A DNA stretch of 64,000 nt from Pseudoduganella umbonata (GTDB lineage: Bacteria > Pseudomonadota > Gammaproteobacteria > Burkholderiales > Burkholderiaceae_D), in the NCBI RefSeq assembly GCF_014192225.1, contig NZ_JACHXS010000013.1, positions 62,001-126,000 of the forward strand, in the 5' to 3' direction. The notes under the pieces are model-generated. The model was not told the origin of the DNA and made no database searches. It worked only from the letters and a program-made list of their open reading frames with translations. Position 1 is the first letter of the stretch; each line of letters starts with the position of its first letter. Both the position numbers and the translations under genes were made by a program. Of this stretch, positions 8,221-19,880 are shown piece by piece.

Positions 8221-9513
8221 ATGATCGACCTGTCCGGCGCCAGCCTGTCTCCCAGCCTGCGCGTGCGCGAGTTCTATCTCGGCCGCCAGCCCATTCTCGA
8301 CCGCAGCGGTGCGCTGTTCGGCTATGAGCTGCTGTTTCGTAACGGCCCGGTCGGGCCGGCGCAAATCGATACCAGCGAACTTTCCGCCACCGCGGCCGTG
8401 ATCGCCCATGCCTCGCAGCTGGGCGTGGAGAAGGTCATCGGCGACGGGCTGGGCTTCGTCAACGTCGACGAACATGCGCTGAACAGCGACATCTTCGGTT
8501 TCCTGCCCCGCGAGAAAATCGTGCTGGAAATCGTCGAGACGCTGGAGCCGACGCCTGCCGTGCTGGCGCGGATGGCCGACCTGGCCAGCCACGGCTTCCA
8601 GTTCGCACTGGACGACGTGCGCGGCGACAGCGCGCAATTGCAGGCGATGCTGCCGATGACGCAATTCGTCAAGATGAGCATGCGCGGCTGGCCGGTCGAT
8701 ACGCGCCCCGCTGCGCTGGCCACGCTGGCTGCCCGCCTGAGGGGAGACGGTAAACGGCTGGTCGCGGAAAAAGTGGAAACGCGCGAGGAATTCGCGGCAT
8801 GCCTGGACCTGGGTTTCGATTATTTCCAGGGCTATTATTTCGCCAGGCCCGCCATCATGAGCGGCAAGAAGCTGTCGCCGTCGCAGCTGGCCGTGATGGA
8901 GCTGATGACGCTGGTGGTGTCGGACGCCGACAATATCGAGATCGAACGGGCGGTCAAGCGCGATGCCTCGCTGGCGATCAACCTGCTGCGCCTGGTGAAC
9001 ACGCCGGCGGTGGGGGCGCGGCAGCGCATCGATTCGCTGAGCCAGGCCGTGACGATCCTCGGCCGCCGACAGTTGCAGCGCTGGCTGCAGATCATGCTGT
9101 ATGCCGAACCGGGCAAGCGCGGTGGCCACCAGACCCCGCTGCTGATGCTGGCGACCACCCGTGGCCGGCTGCTGGAGCTGCTGGCCCACAAGCTGCGCCC
9201 GGCGCACCGTCATGTGGCCGACATCGCGTTCACGGTGGGGATCATGTCGCTGATGGATACGCTGTTCTCGATCCCGATGGCCGAATTGCTGACCCAGATC
9301 GCGGTCGGCGACGAAGTGGCCGAGGCGCTGCTCTACCGCACCGGCTTCTTCGGCGAGCTGCTGAAGCTGGCCGAATGCATCGAGCGCATCGAGGACATGG
9401 AAGATGCCATCATGCCGGTACTGCTCGACCTCGAGATGTCCACCGAGGAACTGGTGGAGCTGGAAATGTCCGCCTTCGAGTGGAGCGACAACGTGGTGCG
9501 CTACGCGATCTGA
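8221..9513 (+). CDS. EAL-HDOD (YuxH-type) signalling protein
   Basis: A 430-residue two-domain protein. The N-terminal EAL-type domain (about residues 15-215) opens with YLGRQPILDR and YELLFRNG, then LEIVETLEPTP, FALDDVRGD and VKMSM. DDVRGD replaces the DDFG of active c-di-GMP phosphodiesterases, so activity is probably reduced or lost. The C-terminal HDOD domain (about 225-400) has KRDASLAINLLRLVNTP and SLSQAVTILGRRQLQRWL; HDOD domains lack catalytic metal ligands and act in signalling. Such fusions are common in beta- and gammaproteobacteria and affect motility or surface behaviour. The upstream neighbour is the amidotransferase, 26 bases away. A short AGAGAAC-like site precedes the ATG. 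Confidence 0.9.
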   Translation: MIDLSGASLSPSLRVREFYLGRQPILDRSGALFGYELLFRNGPVGPAQIDTSELSATAAVIAHASQLGVEKVIGDGLGFVNVDEHALNSDIFGFLPREKIVLEIVETLEPTPAVLARMADLASHGFQFALDDVRGDSAQLQAMLPMTQFVKMSMRGWPVDTRPAALATLAARLRGDGKRLVAEKVETREEFAACLDLGFDYFQGYYFARPAIMSGKKLSPSQLAVMELMTLVVSDADNIEIERAVKRDASLAINLLRLVNTPAVGARQRIDSLSQAVTILGRRQLQRWLQIMLYAEPGKRGGHQTPLLMLATTRGRLLELLAHKLRPAHRHVADIAFTVGIMSLMDTLFSIPMAELLTQIAVGDEVAEALLYRTGFFGELLKLAECIERIEDMEDAIMPVLLDLEMSTEELVELEMSAFEWSDNVVRYAI

Positions 9514-9578
9514 CCGCGCGCGGGGCACGAGTACAGGACGGCATCGCGGCGCGGTGCCGTTTTCAATTGAGGAGAACG

Positions 9579-10520
9579 ATGCGGGACGTATTGCTCGATG
9601 TGCGCAATCTGGTGAAATCCTACGGCAAGCGGCGCGCCGTGGACGATGTGTCGTTCCACGTGCGGCGCGGCCAGACGGTGGGCCTGTTGGGGCCGAACGG
9701 TGCCGGCAAATCGACGACTGTCGGCATCCTCGCGGGCATCCTCGATGCCGACGCCGGCACGGTGCTGCTGGATGGCGAGACGGTCGGCACGCGCCATCAC
9801 GATACGCGGCGCCATATCGGCCTGGTGCCGCAGGACCTGGCGCTGTATGACGACCTGCCGGCGATCGACAACCTGAAGCTGTTCGGCGCGCTGTATGGCC
9901 TGAAGAACGCCGCCCTGGCGGCACGCTGCGCGGCGGTGCTGGAACTCGTCGGCCTGGTCGACCGGGCACGCGACCGGCCCTCCACCTTTTCGGGCGGCAT
10001 GAAGCGGCGCCTGAACATCGCCGCCGCGCTCTTGCACGAGCCGGCCCTGCTGATCCTCGACGAGCCGACGGTCGGCGTCGACCCGCAAAGCCGCAACGCG
10101 ATCTTCGACACGCTGGCGACGCTGCAACGCGCCGGCACGGCGCTCGTGTACACCAGCCACTATATGGAAGAAGTCGAGCGGCTGGCCGATCACGTCGTCA
10201 TCATCGACCACGGCAGGGTGCTGGCCGACGAGAGCCCGGCGGCGCTGTACGCGCGGCTGCCGGCCCGCGCGGCGCTGCATGTCGACCTGGCGGCGCCGCT
10301 GTCCGGCGAGCTGGCCGGCGGGCTTGCCCAATTGCCGGGCGTGGCCGGGGTGCAGGGCGGCGGCACGGAATGGGACGTGCGGCTGCAGGACGGCGCGCAG
10401 GCCGTTGCCGTGCTCGACTGGCTGCGCGACCGGGGCCAGGTGCCGGTGCATTTCGCCACCGCCCGCGCGCGCCTCGAGGACGTCTTCCTCGATCTCACCG
10501 GCCGCTCGCTGCGCGATTGA
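9579..10520 (+). CDS. ABC transporter ATP-binding protein
   Basis: A 313-residue ABC ATPase of the drug/NatA-type export class. It has Walker A GPNGAGKST near residue 39, Q-loop VPQDLALYDDLP, signature TFSGGMKRRLNIA and Walker B LLILDEPTVGVDPQ, followed by a switch His in YTSHYMEE. An extra C-terminal domain of about 90 residues (from the PAALYARLPAR region) is typical of CcmA/DrrA-type subunits. The ATG at 9579 follows GAGGAGAACG; longer in-frame starts would overlap the EAL-HDOD gene. The permease begins 10 bases after the stop, so the pair forms one ABC-2 exporter. Substrate unknown. Confidence 0.92.
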   Translation: MRDVLLDVRNLVKSYGKRRAVDDVSFHVRRGQTVGLLGPNGAGKSTTVGILAGILDADAGTVLLDGETVGTRHHDTRRHIGLVPQDLALYDDLPAIDNLKLFGALYGLKNAALAARCAAVLELVGLVDRARDRPSTFSGGMKRRLNIAAALLHEPALLILDEPTVGVDPQSRNAIFDTLATLQRAGTALVYTSHYMEEVERLADHVVIIDHGRVLADESPAALYARLPARAALHVDLAAPLSGELAGGLAQLPGVAGVQGGGTEWDVRLQDGAQAVAVLDWLRDRGQVPVHFATARARLEDVFLDLTGRSLRD

Positions 10521-10530
10521 AGGAGCCACG

Positions 10531-11688
10531 ATGACCGCCCTATTCGCCCTGATCCGCAAGGACCTGCTCCTGTACGTCAACGACCGCCGCGCGCTGGCGA
10601 TCCACCTGCTGGTGCCGGTCATCGTGGCCGCGTTCTTCGGCTCGCTGTTCGGCGGCACCGGCAACGGCAAAACCGGCAGGATCGACATCGCCGTCGTGCT
10701 GCAGGACGACTCGGTCCTGGCCGCGAACCTCGTGGCCAGCCTGCAGGCCGATTCGAACCTGCGCGTGCAGGTACTGCCGCTCGCCGCCGCGCGGGGAAGG
10801 GTGGCCGCCGGCAAGGCAACCGTGGCCGTGGTCATCCCGCCGGGATTCGGCAACGCCGCTTCCGGCGCCCTGACCGGCACGGCGCTCGCGCCCACGCTGC
10901 CGCTGCTGTTCGATCCTTCGCAGACGGCCGTGCTGGCGATGGTGAAAGGGCTGCTGACGCATCACGCCATGCAGCATGTGAATGCCGACATGATGGGCCG
11001 GGCCTCCGGCCTGGGCGCGGCGCTGCCGGCGGGCGCGGGGATGCCGTTCGCCATGCGCGACGAAGCCGTCAGCGCCGGCCCCGTCTACGATGCCTACGCC
11101 CATTCGTTTGCCGGCATGGGCGTGCAGTTCATCCTGTTCATGGGGGTGGACTGGGGCATCGGCCTGCTGGCGGCACGGCGTTCCGGCATCTGGAGCCGGC
11201 TGCTGGCCGCGCCCGTCACGCAGGGGCAGGTGCTGCTGTCGCGGCTGCTCTCCGGCACGATCATCGCGGCGGCCCTGCTGGTGGCGATCTTCCTGTGCGC
11301 CGTCGTGCTGTTCGGCGTCACGATCACCAACCCGGCCGGCTTCGTGCTCGTCACGCTGAGTTTCGCCTTGATGACGGCCACGTTCGGGCTCCTCGTGGCC
11401 GCACTGGGCCGCACGCCGGAAGCGACGCGCGGCATCGCCACGTTCGCCACGCTGATGATCGTAATGCTGGGCGGCGCGTGGGTGCCGTCGTTCATCTTCC
11501 CGGAATGGCTGCAGCAGGTGTCGCTGGCCGTGCCGGCCCGCTGGGCGATCGACGGTCTCGACGCGGTGACATGGCGCGGCCTCGGCATCGAAGCCGCGCT
11601 GCGCTGCGCCGGCGTGCAGCTGGCGTTTGCCGCGCTGTTCGGCGCACTGGCGGCATGGCGTTTCAGCGCCGCAGCGCGGGAGGGCTGA
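10531..11688 (+). CDS. ABC-2 type transporter permease
   Basis: A 385-residue inner-membrane permease with ABC-2 topology: one N-terminal helix (HLLVPVIVAAFFGSLFGG), a large external domain of roughly 180 residues, and five or six C-terminal helices (GVQFILFMGVDWGIGLLA, IIAAALLVAIFLCAVVLFGV and others). The linker AARRSGIWSRLLAAPVT is the coupling region usual in this family. ATG at 10531 follows AAGGAGCCACG. It is the partner of the ATPase at 9579-10520. The gene converges on metH; the gap holds palindromic repeats. Confidence 0.9.
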   Translation: MTALFALIRKDLLLYVNDRRALAIHLLVPVIVAAFFGSLFGGTGNGKTGRIDIAVVLQDDSVLAANLVASLQADSNLRVQVLPLAAARGRVAAGKATVAVVIPPGFGNAASGALTGTALAPTLPLLFDPSQTAVLAMVKGLLTHHAMQHVNADMMGRASGLGAALPAGAGMPFAMRDEAVSAGPVYDAYAHSFAGMGVQFILFMGVDWGIGLLAARRSGIWSRLLAAPVTQGQVLLSRLLSGTIIAAALLVAIFLCAVVLFGVTITNPAGFVLVTLSFALMTATFGLLVAALGRTPEATRGIATFATLMIVMLGGAWVPSFIFPEWLQQVSLAVPARWAIDGLDAVTWRGLGIEAALRCAGVQLAFAALFGALAAWRFSAAAREG

Positions 11689-11706
11689 AGAACTGAAGAA
11701 CCAAAG

Positions 11707-11800
11707 GGGGACAGGCACCTGTTATTTTGCAACACGCGTGTTGCAAAATAACAGGTGCCTGTCCCCGGTTTTAAAATAACAGGTGCCTGTCCCCGGTTTT
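11707..11800. repeat. Perfect 60-bp palindrome plus 28-bp tandem repeat (dispersed repeat family)
   Basis: Bases 11707-11766 form a perfect inverted repeat of 30 bases per arm, centred on ACGCGT at 11734-11739. The outer part of each arm reads GGGGACAGGCACCTG. The right arm is then repeated directly: a 28-base unit (starting AAAATAACAGG, ending CCCCGGTTTT) occupies 11745-11772 and again 11773-11800. The core matches other copies in this window (46955-47191 and 60307-60331), consensus GGWGYCTGTCMCCGGTTTT. It sits between the converging ABC permease and metH genes, where its hairpin could end transcripts from both sides. No transposase is nearby. Confidence 0.9.
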
Positions 11801-11824
11801 CACCCCGGCAGGCTGTTGGCCGTC

Positions 11825-15595
<3,771 letters not shown>

Positions 15596-15627
15596 GGGTA
15601 TCGGTCTGGAACGGACAGGGGGTACAG

Positions 15628-15633
15628 ATTATA
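15628..15633 (-). promoter_or_regulatory. Candidate -10 element of metH
   Basis: A perfect TATAAT on the reverse strand at 15633-15628, with no good -35 at 16-18 bases. Predicted start near 15620 leaves about 25 bases of leader before the metH ATG. An activator-dependent promoter would fit the missing -35, but no binding site is identified. Confidence 0.45.
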
Positions 15634-15861
15634 CGGTAAAGCGGCATTCCCACCCGGCCGCGGCCCGGCCGCGCTCCCGCCATGAATTCGGCTGTACCCG
15701 CTTGATTGACTGGGGAGCGCCAGATGCGCGGGCGCAGCCGGTATCGGCTGGCAAGGCGTGCGGGAAGGAATGAATACGGCGTCCGGGCAGGTTGCCGCGA
15801 ACTTGCGCCGGGCAGGCCGGCGCGGCAGGTGGCGGGTGGCGGCCGCAGGCCGCCGGGAACG

Positions 15862-16449
15862 TCAGCGGCGGACTGCTGCAGTCTTGCGGCGCCGTGCCGC
15901 GCCCGTCACCAGCAGCAGGCCGGTGGCCAGCATCGCCCACGTGCCCGGTTCCGGCACCGTCAGCACCGGCGCATCGAGCACGATGCCCTTGCCGATGGCG
16001 AACTCGGTCTGGTCGGTCCACAGGTAGGCATTGTAGGACGACGAAAACGGCGTGAAGCTGTAGTCGAATTCCTGGTCGCCAGAAATATAGTAGTGACCGC
16101 TGCGGAAAGATCCTTCCGGATCGGAGCCACGCTCCCCGGCGGAAAAGTCGAGCGCGCCACCAAGCTGGTATTGAAAGGCTTCAGTGCCGCACTGGTAGAA
16201 ATCATTACTGTTTCCAGCGCAGCCGAGATAGTCCATGCCATTCACGAAAAATGACGTTATCTCGTCCTTTTTCACATAGCCGTCGCCATTGATATCGTGA
16301 CCGGAGAATGACCCCTGCAGCGCGCGGCTCGTGTCGAACACGCCCGTGTTCGCGTCCTGGAACCCGGTGTACGAAAAGGTCCACGTCGTTACTGCATGGG
16401 CGCCGCAGCTGGCGGTGATCAAAGTGGCAAAGGCAATTGTCTTAAACAT
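15862..16449 (-). CDS. PEP-CTERM sorting domain protein with EF-hand-like loop
   Basis: A 195-residue exported protein. The chosen ATG at 16449 has GAGAAG six bases upstream and starts a signal peptide (MFKTIAFATLITASCGAHA). The C-terminus is a PEP-CTERM anchor: VPEPGTWAM, a hydrophobic helix, then the basic GAARRRK tail. Such tails are recognised by exosortase and the protein is sorted to the surface, usually in exopolysaccharide-forming bacteria. Residues around 50-65 include DINGDGYVKKDE, a good match to a calcium-binding EF-hand or dockerin-type loop (D-x-N-x-D-G-x-x-x-x-x-E). Middle region unrecognised. No exosortase gene lies in this window. Flanked by metH and fmt on the same strand, but with a private AT-rich upstream region. 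Confidence 0.88.
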   Translation of the reverse strand: MFKTIAFATLITASCGAHAVTTWTFSYTGFQDANTGVFDTSRALQGSFSGHDINGDGYVKKDEITSFFVNGMDYLGCAGNSNDFYQCGTEAFQYQLGGALDFSAGERGSDPEGSFRSGHYYISGDQEFDYSFTPFSSSYNAYLWTDQTEFAIGKGIVLDAPVLTVPEPGTWAMLATGLLLVTGAARRRKTAAVRR

Positions 16450-16778
16450 GATTCTTCTCAACAAAGGTGAAGAGGAGTAAACATAGTAACTTGCCGGGCT
16501 TTGCGGGGAAACAATTTATCGTCGGCTTTTGTGCCGAAACAACGCAATAATTTATCCAGCTGCCATCTGAATTATTAATTTCAATCTATTGGTATAAAAA
16601 GATAGTAGACAATCTTTTATAAATTATGGCAAACAGGAAATTATTATTATTAATTCGAAATCTTCATTGAGGATTATCAAGCGCCGGGAAAACTGCTGGG
16701 AATATGTTGAAACGCGGCGGCCTCGCGCTGTTCTTTTTCCGGGCGGTGCGGCAGGCATGCCGTCCCGCCCGGGACGGT
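16450..16778. other. AT-rich intergenic region between fmt and the PEP-CTERM gene
   Basis: About 330 bases, strikingly AT-rich compared with its surroundings. It should carry the promoter of the PEP-CTERM gene on the reverse strand. A small inverted repeat (AAAAGAT, 8-base loop, ATCTTTT) lies at about 16597-16618. I see no coding frame with convincing features. Confidence 0.5.
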
Positions 16779-17735
16779 TCATTCGAAGCGCAGGCCGTCG
16801 AGCGAGAAGCCCTTGATGAACTCCGCGGCCGGCAGGCGTTTGCCGCCCGGCTTCTGCAAATGCGTCAGGCGCAGTGCGCCACTGCCGCAGGCCACCACGA
16901 TGCCATGTTCGGCGTCGGCTGCCAGCACCTGGCCGGCCGGGGCCGTGCTGTCCGCATCCAGCAACTCCGCGCCCCACAGCTTGATGACAATACCGTTCAC
17001 GATCGCGTGGGCACCGGGAAACGGATTGAAGGCGCGGATCTTGCGGCCGATGTCGCGCGCGGGCAGGCTGAAGTCCAGCGCGGCTTCTTCCTTGGCGATC
17101 TTGGCGGCATAGGTGACGCCCGCTTCCGGCTGCGGCACCGCTTCGATCACGCCGTGCTCCATCTTGCGCAGCACCTTGACCACCATGTCGGCACCCAGGG
17201 CCGCCAGGCGATCGTGCAGCGTGGCCGTCGTGTCCTGCGGACCGATCGGCGTGCGTTCGATCAGCAGCATCGGGCCGGTATCGAGCCCTTCTTCCATCTG
17301 CATGATGGTCACGCCGGTTTCATGGTCGCCCGCTTCGATCGCGCGATGGATCGGCGCGGCGCCACGCCAGCGGGGCAGCAGCGACCCGTGGATATTGATG
17401 CAGGGCCTGATGTCGAGCGTGCTGCGCGGCAGGATCAGCCCGTAGGCCGCCACCACCATCGCGTCGTAATCGGTGCCGAGCAGGAGTTCGTGCGCCTGTT
17501 TTGCTTCCAGCGCGCGCTGCGGATCCTTGGCATCCATCCGCAGCGACAGCGGTTGCGCCACCGGAATGCCATGGGCCACCGCGTACTGCTTGACGGCAGA
17601 CGGTTGCAGCTGGAGGCCGCGGCCGGCGGGGCGGTCAGGCTGCGTCAGCACCAGCGGGATCTCGAACCCCGCGGCGTGGATGGCCCGCAGCGCCACGGCT
17701 GCAAACTCGGGAGTACCGGCAAAAACGACCTTCAT
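16779..17735 (-). CDS. fmt: Methionyl-tRNA formyltransferase
   Basis: Formylates Met-tRNA(fMet) with 10-formyltetrahydrofolate before initiation. 318 residues, normal for Fmt. N-terminal Rossmann formyltransferase domain begins MKVVFAGTPEFA, with LTQPDRPAGRG, the catalytic NIHGSLLPRWRGAAPI and the ETGVTIMQMEEGLDTG segment. The C-terminal OB-like tRNA-binding domain contains IRAFNPFPGAH. It starts 11 bases after the def stop codon, forming the conserved def-fmt operon. Confidence 0.97.
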   Translation of the reverse strand: MKVVFAGTPEFAAVALRAIHAAGFEIPLVLTQPDRPAGRGLQLQPSAVKQYAVAHGIPVAQPLSLRMDAKDPQRALEAKQAHELLLGTDYDAMVVAAYGLILPRSTLDIRPCINIHGSLLPRWRGAAPIHRAIEAGDHETGVTIMQMEEGLDTGPMLLIERTPIGPQDTTATLHDRLAALGADMVVKVLRKMEHGVIEAVPQPEAGVTYAAKIAKEEAALDFSLPARDIGRKIRAFNPFPGAHAIVNGIVIKLWGAELLDADSTAPAGQVLAADAEHGIVVACGSGALRLTHLQKPGGKRLPAAEFIKGFSLDGLRFE

Positions 17736-17746
17736 CGGGCGCCCGG

Positions 17747-18286
17747 TCAGCGGCGGTCGGCGGTGCGCAGCTGGCGTCCGCGTTCCATGCCGCGTTCTTC
17801 CTTCTGCAGCTTGGTCTTGATGCGGTTGCGCTTCAGCGGCGACAGGTACTCGACAAACACCTTGCCCATCAGGTGATCCATTTCATGCTGGATGCACACG
17901 GCCAGCAAGCCATCCGCATCCATCTCGAAGAACTCGCCTTTTTCGTTCTGGGCCCGCACCTTCACCCTGGCAGGGCGCTCGACATCGTCGTAGATGCCGG
18001 GTACCGACAGGCAGCCTTCGTCGTAGACCTGCTTCTCGTCGCTGGCCCACAATATTTCCGGATTGATGAAGACCGTCAACTGGTCCTTGGTTTCGCTGAT
18101 GTCGATGACGACCACGCGCTCGTGTACATCGACCTGCGTGGCGGCCAGGCCGATGCCGGGCGCGTCGTACATCGTCTCGGCCATGTCGGCAACGAGGCGC
18201 GCGATGCGCTCGTCGAACACGGTGACGGGCTTGGCGACCTTGGACAGGCGCGGGTCGGGATAGCGGAGGATGTTCAGTTTCGACAT
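17747..18286 (-). CDS. def: Peptide deformylase
   Basis: Removes the formyl group from new N-terminal methionines. 179 residues with the three deformylase motifs in order: GIGLAATQV, EGCLSVPG (metal-ligand Cys) and QHEMDHLMG (two His ligands plus the catalytic Glu). A basic C-terminal tail (KTKLQKEERGMERGRQLR) is typical of betaproteobacterial forms. ATG start. First gene of def-fmt, divergent from the LysM protein gene across a repeat-rich intergenic region. Confidence 0.97.
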   Translation of the reverse strand: MSKLNILRYPDPRLSKVAKPVTVFDERIARLVADMAETMYDAPGIGLAATQVDVHERVVVIDISETKDQLTVFINPEILWASDEKQVYDEGCLSVPGIYDDVERPARVKVRAQNEKGEFFEMDADGLLAVCIQHEMDHLMGKVFVEYLSPLKRNRIKTKLQKEERGMERGRQLRTADRR

Positions 18287-18778
18287 GGGTAATCTGGTAT
18301 GAAGGCTGGAGCGGGATGCAAAAAAATGGATGCGAAACGCGGGATACTGAATGACAACGCAGTGAATGACAACGCAGGCTTCAGTATAAATTCAGTGGGA
18401 AAAACGATCAAAAAAGCCTGACGATCAAAAAGCCTGACGATCAAAAAAGCCTGCGGTACCGGCGTCGTCGATTCTTCATGACTCGGCTTGGTAACAAGGC
18501 AACGCCAACAAGCGAACCAAGCAGCGCGAACGAGCAACGCTAACAAGCAACGCCAACAAAGCAACGCCTGAACCATGCCACCACGCATTGCAGCGTCGTT
18601 CGGCTTGTCAGGTCAGGGTAAGTTGGGCAGAATGATTCTGTTCGGCAACTTCTTCGGGCGCTTTGCTTTCTCCCATGGTGACTTCGTCAAGCAGGATGGA
18701 AGAACGATATGAGAAAACAAAGGCTTCGAAGAAACAATGACCGGGCATTTTCTGGTGCCGAATCAACGGACATATTCA
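18287..18778. other. Divergent def / LysM intergenic region with tandem repeats
   Basis: About 490 bases between divergent genes, so it should hold promoters for both. It is dominated by short repeats: two perfect 15-base copies (TGAATGACAACGCAG) at 18348-18377, three 16-17-base copies (ACGATCAAAAAAGCCTG type) at 18404-18453, and imperfect AAGCAACGCCAAC-like units at about 18498-18567. The reverse ORF across 18274-18588 consists of repeat translation and is not called a gene. Confidence 0.6.
18348..18453. repeat. Short tandem repeats upstream of def
   Basis: Two perfect copies of a 15-base unit at 18348-18362 and 18363-18377, then three copies of a second unit at 18404-18420, 18421-18436 (one A shorter) and 18437-18453. 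The units are directly adjoining with no spacers. The first block lies about 60 bases upstream of def and could alter its leader length. Confidence 0.85.
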
Positions 18779-19873
18779 ATGAAAAATTTTAGCACAGTCG
18801 GGGCGTGCCTGTTGGTCGCCGCGGCGTTTTGCGGATCCGCCGCCATGGCCGTCGCGGCACCGCAAACCGGCTGCGAATTCCGGGCGGACGCGCCGGACCA
18901 GCATACCGTTATCAAAGGCGACACCCTGTGGGACATCGCCGGGACATTCCTGCGCAAACCGTGGTGCTGGCCGCAGGTATGGGGCATGAACCGCGCCGAG
19001 ATTGCCGATCCTCACTGGATCTATCCCGGCCAGGTGATCTGGTTCGATCGCGCCGCGGGGCGCCTGCGGCTGGGTAACAAGCTGGGCGGTAATGAGCCGG
19101 GATTGACGAAGCTGTCGCCACGGGCACGCACCGAAGGCCTGGGCAAGGATGCCATTCCAGCCATTCCGCCCGGGGTGATCGAACCGTTCCTGGCGCAGCC
19201 GCTGATCGTCGAGGAGGACGAGCTGAAGGATGCGCCACGTATCGTGGCCACCGCGGGCAACCGGGTCTTCCTGGGCAAGGATGACAAGGCCTACGTGCGC
19301 GGCAACCTGAAGGGTGCCACGTCATTCCAGGTATTCCGTCCCGGCAAGGCACTGACCGATCCCGTCACCAGGGCGGTGATAGGACAGGAAGCGCATTACC
19401 TCGGCACGCTGGCATTGCAGAAAGAAGCGGGGCCCGGCGCGGACGTGCACACGTTCATCGTCACCGGAGCCAGGGAGGAGATGGGGGTGGGCGACCAGCT
19501 GATGCGTACCGAACCGGTGCCGATGCAAAGCTATGTGCCGCACCCGCCGGCGCAGCCGGTGGAGGCGCGCGTGCTGGCCATCTACGACGGCGTGGCGCAT
19601 GCGGGCCAGAACCACGTGGTCTCGATCAATCGCGGAAAGCTTGATGGGCTCGACGTCGGCGCCACCCTCCAGTTGTACCATGTCGGGCAGACGGTAACCG
19701 ACAAGTCGGCCAGCAAAGGCTGGCACAATCTCGGCAATCCGCAGGTCAGGCTGCCGGACGAACAGGTCGGCACCCTGTTTATCTTCCGCGTGTTCAAGCG
19801 CATTTCCTATGGCCTGATCATGCAGGCGACCGAACCGGTAGTGGTGGGCGACGTCGCCAGAACGCCGGAGTGA
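18779..19873 (+). CDS. LysM peptidoglycan-binding protein
   Basis: A 364-residue exported protein with one LysM domain. The ATG at 18779 gives a signal peptide (MKNFSTVGACLLVAAAFCGS, cleaved near AVAA-APQTG); an upstream in-frame ATG at 18737 would add 14 residues. The LysM repeat runs from about residue 45: HTVIKGDTLWDIAGTFL, WPQVWGMNRAEI, HWIYPGQVIWF. The remaining 250 residues have no motif I recognise, though GVGDQLMRTEP and VSINRGKLDGLDVG resemble repeated beta-barrel-like units seen in the family. Gene order LysM-dprA-smg-topB is conserved in betaproteobacteria. Probably periplasmic and peptidoglycan-associated. Confidence 0.9.
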   Translation: MKNFSTVGACLLVAAAFCGSAAMAVAAPQTGCEFRADAPDQHTVIKGDTLWDIAGTFLRKPWCWPQVWGMNRAEIADPHWIYPGQVIWFDRAAGRLRLGNKLGGNEPGLTKLSPRARTEGLGKDAIPAIPPGVIEPFLAQPLIVEEDELKDAPRIVATAGNRVFLGKDDKAYVRGNLKGATSFQVFRPGKALTDPVTRAVIGQEAHYLGTLALQKEAGPGADVHTFIVTGAREEMGVGDQLMRTEPVPMQSYVPHPPAQPVEARVLAIYDGVAHAGQNHVVSINRGKLDGLDVGATLQLYHVGQTVTDKSASKGWHNLGNPQVRLPDEQVGTLFIFRVFKRISYGLIMQATEPVVVGDVARTPE

Positions 19874-19880
19874 CCCCGCC

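Noticed and set aside
15838..15854. Terminator after the PEP-CTERM gene (GGCGGCC, GCA, GGCCGCC)
   Set aside because: Stem is strong but no T-run follows on the reverse strand, so intrinsic termination is not supported.
15596..15861. Cobalamin riboswitch upstream of metH
   Set aside because: No B12-box or other conserved words on the metH strand, and the predicted leader is only about 25 bases.
18274..18588. A reverse-strand frame of 104 codons upstream of def
   Set aside because: Mostly translation of short tandem repeats, overlaps the def start, and shows no domain.
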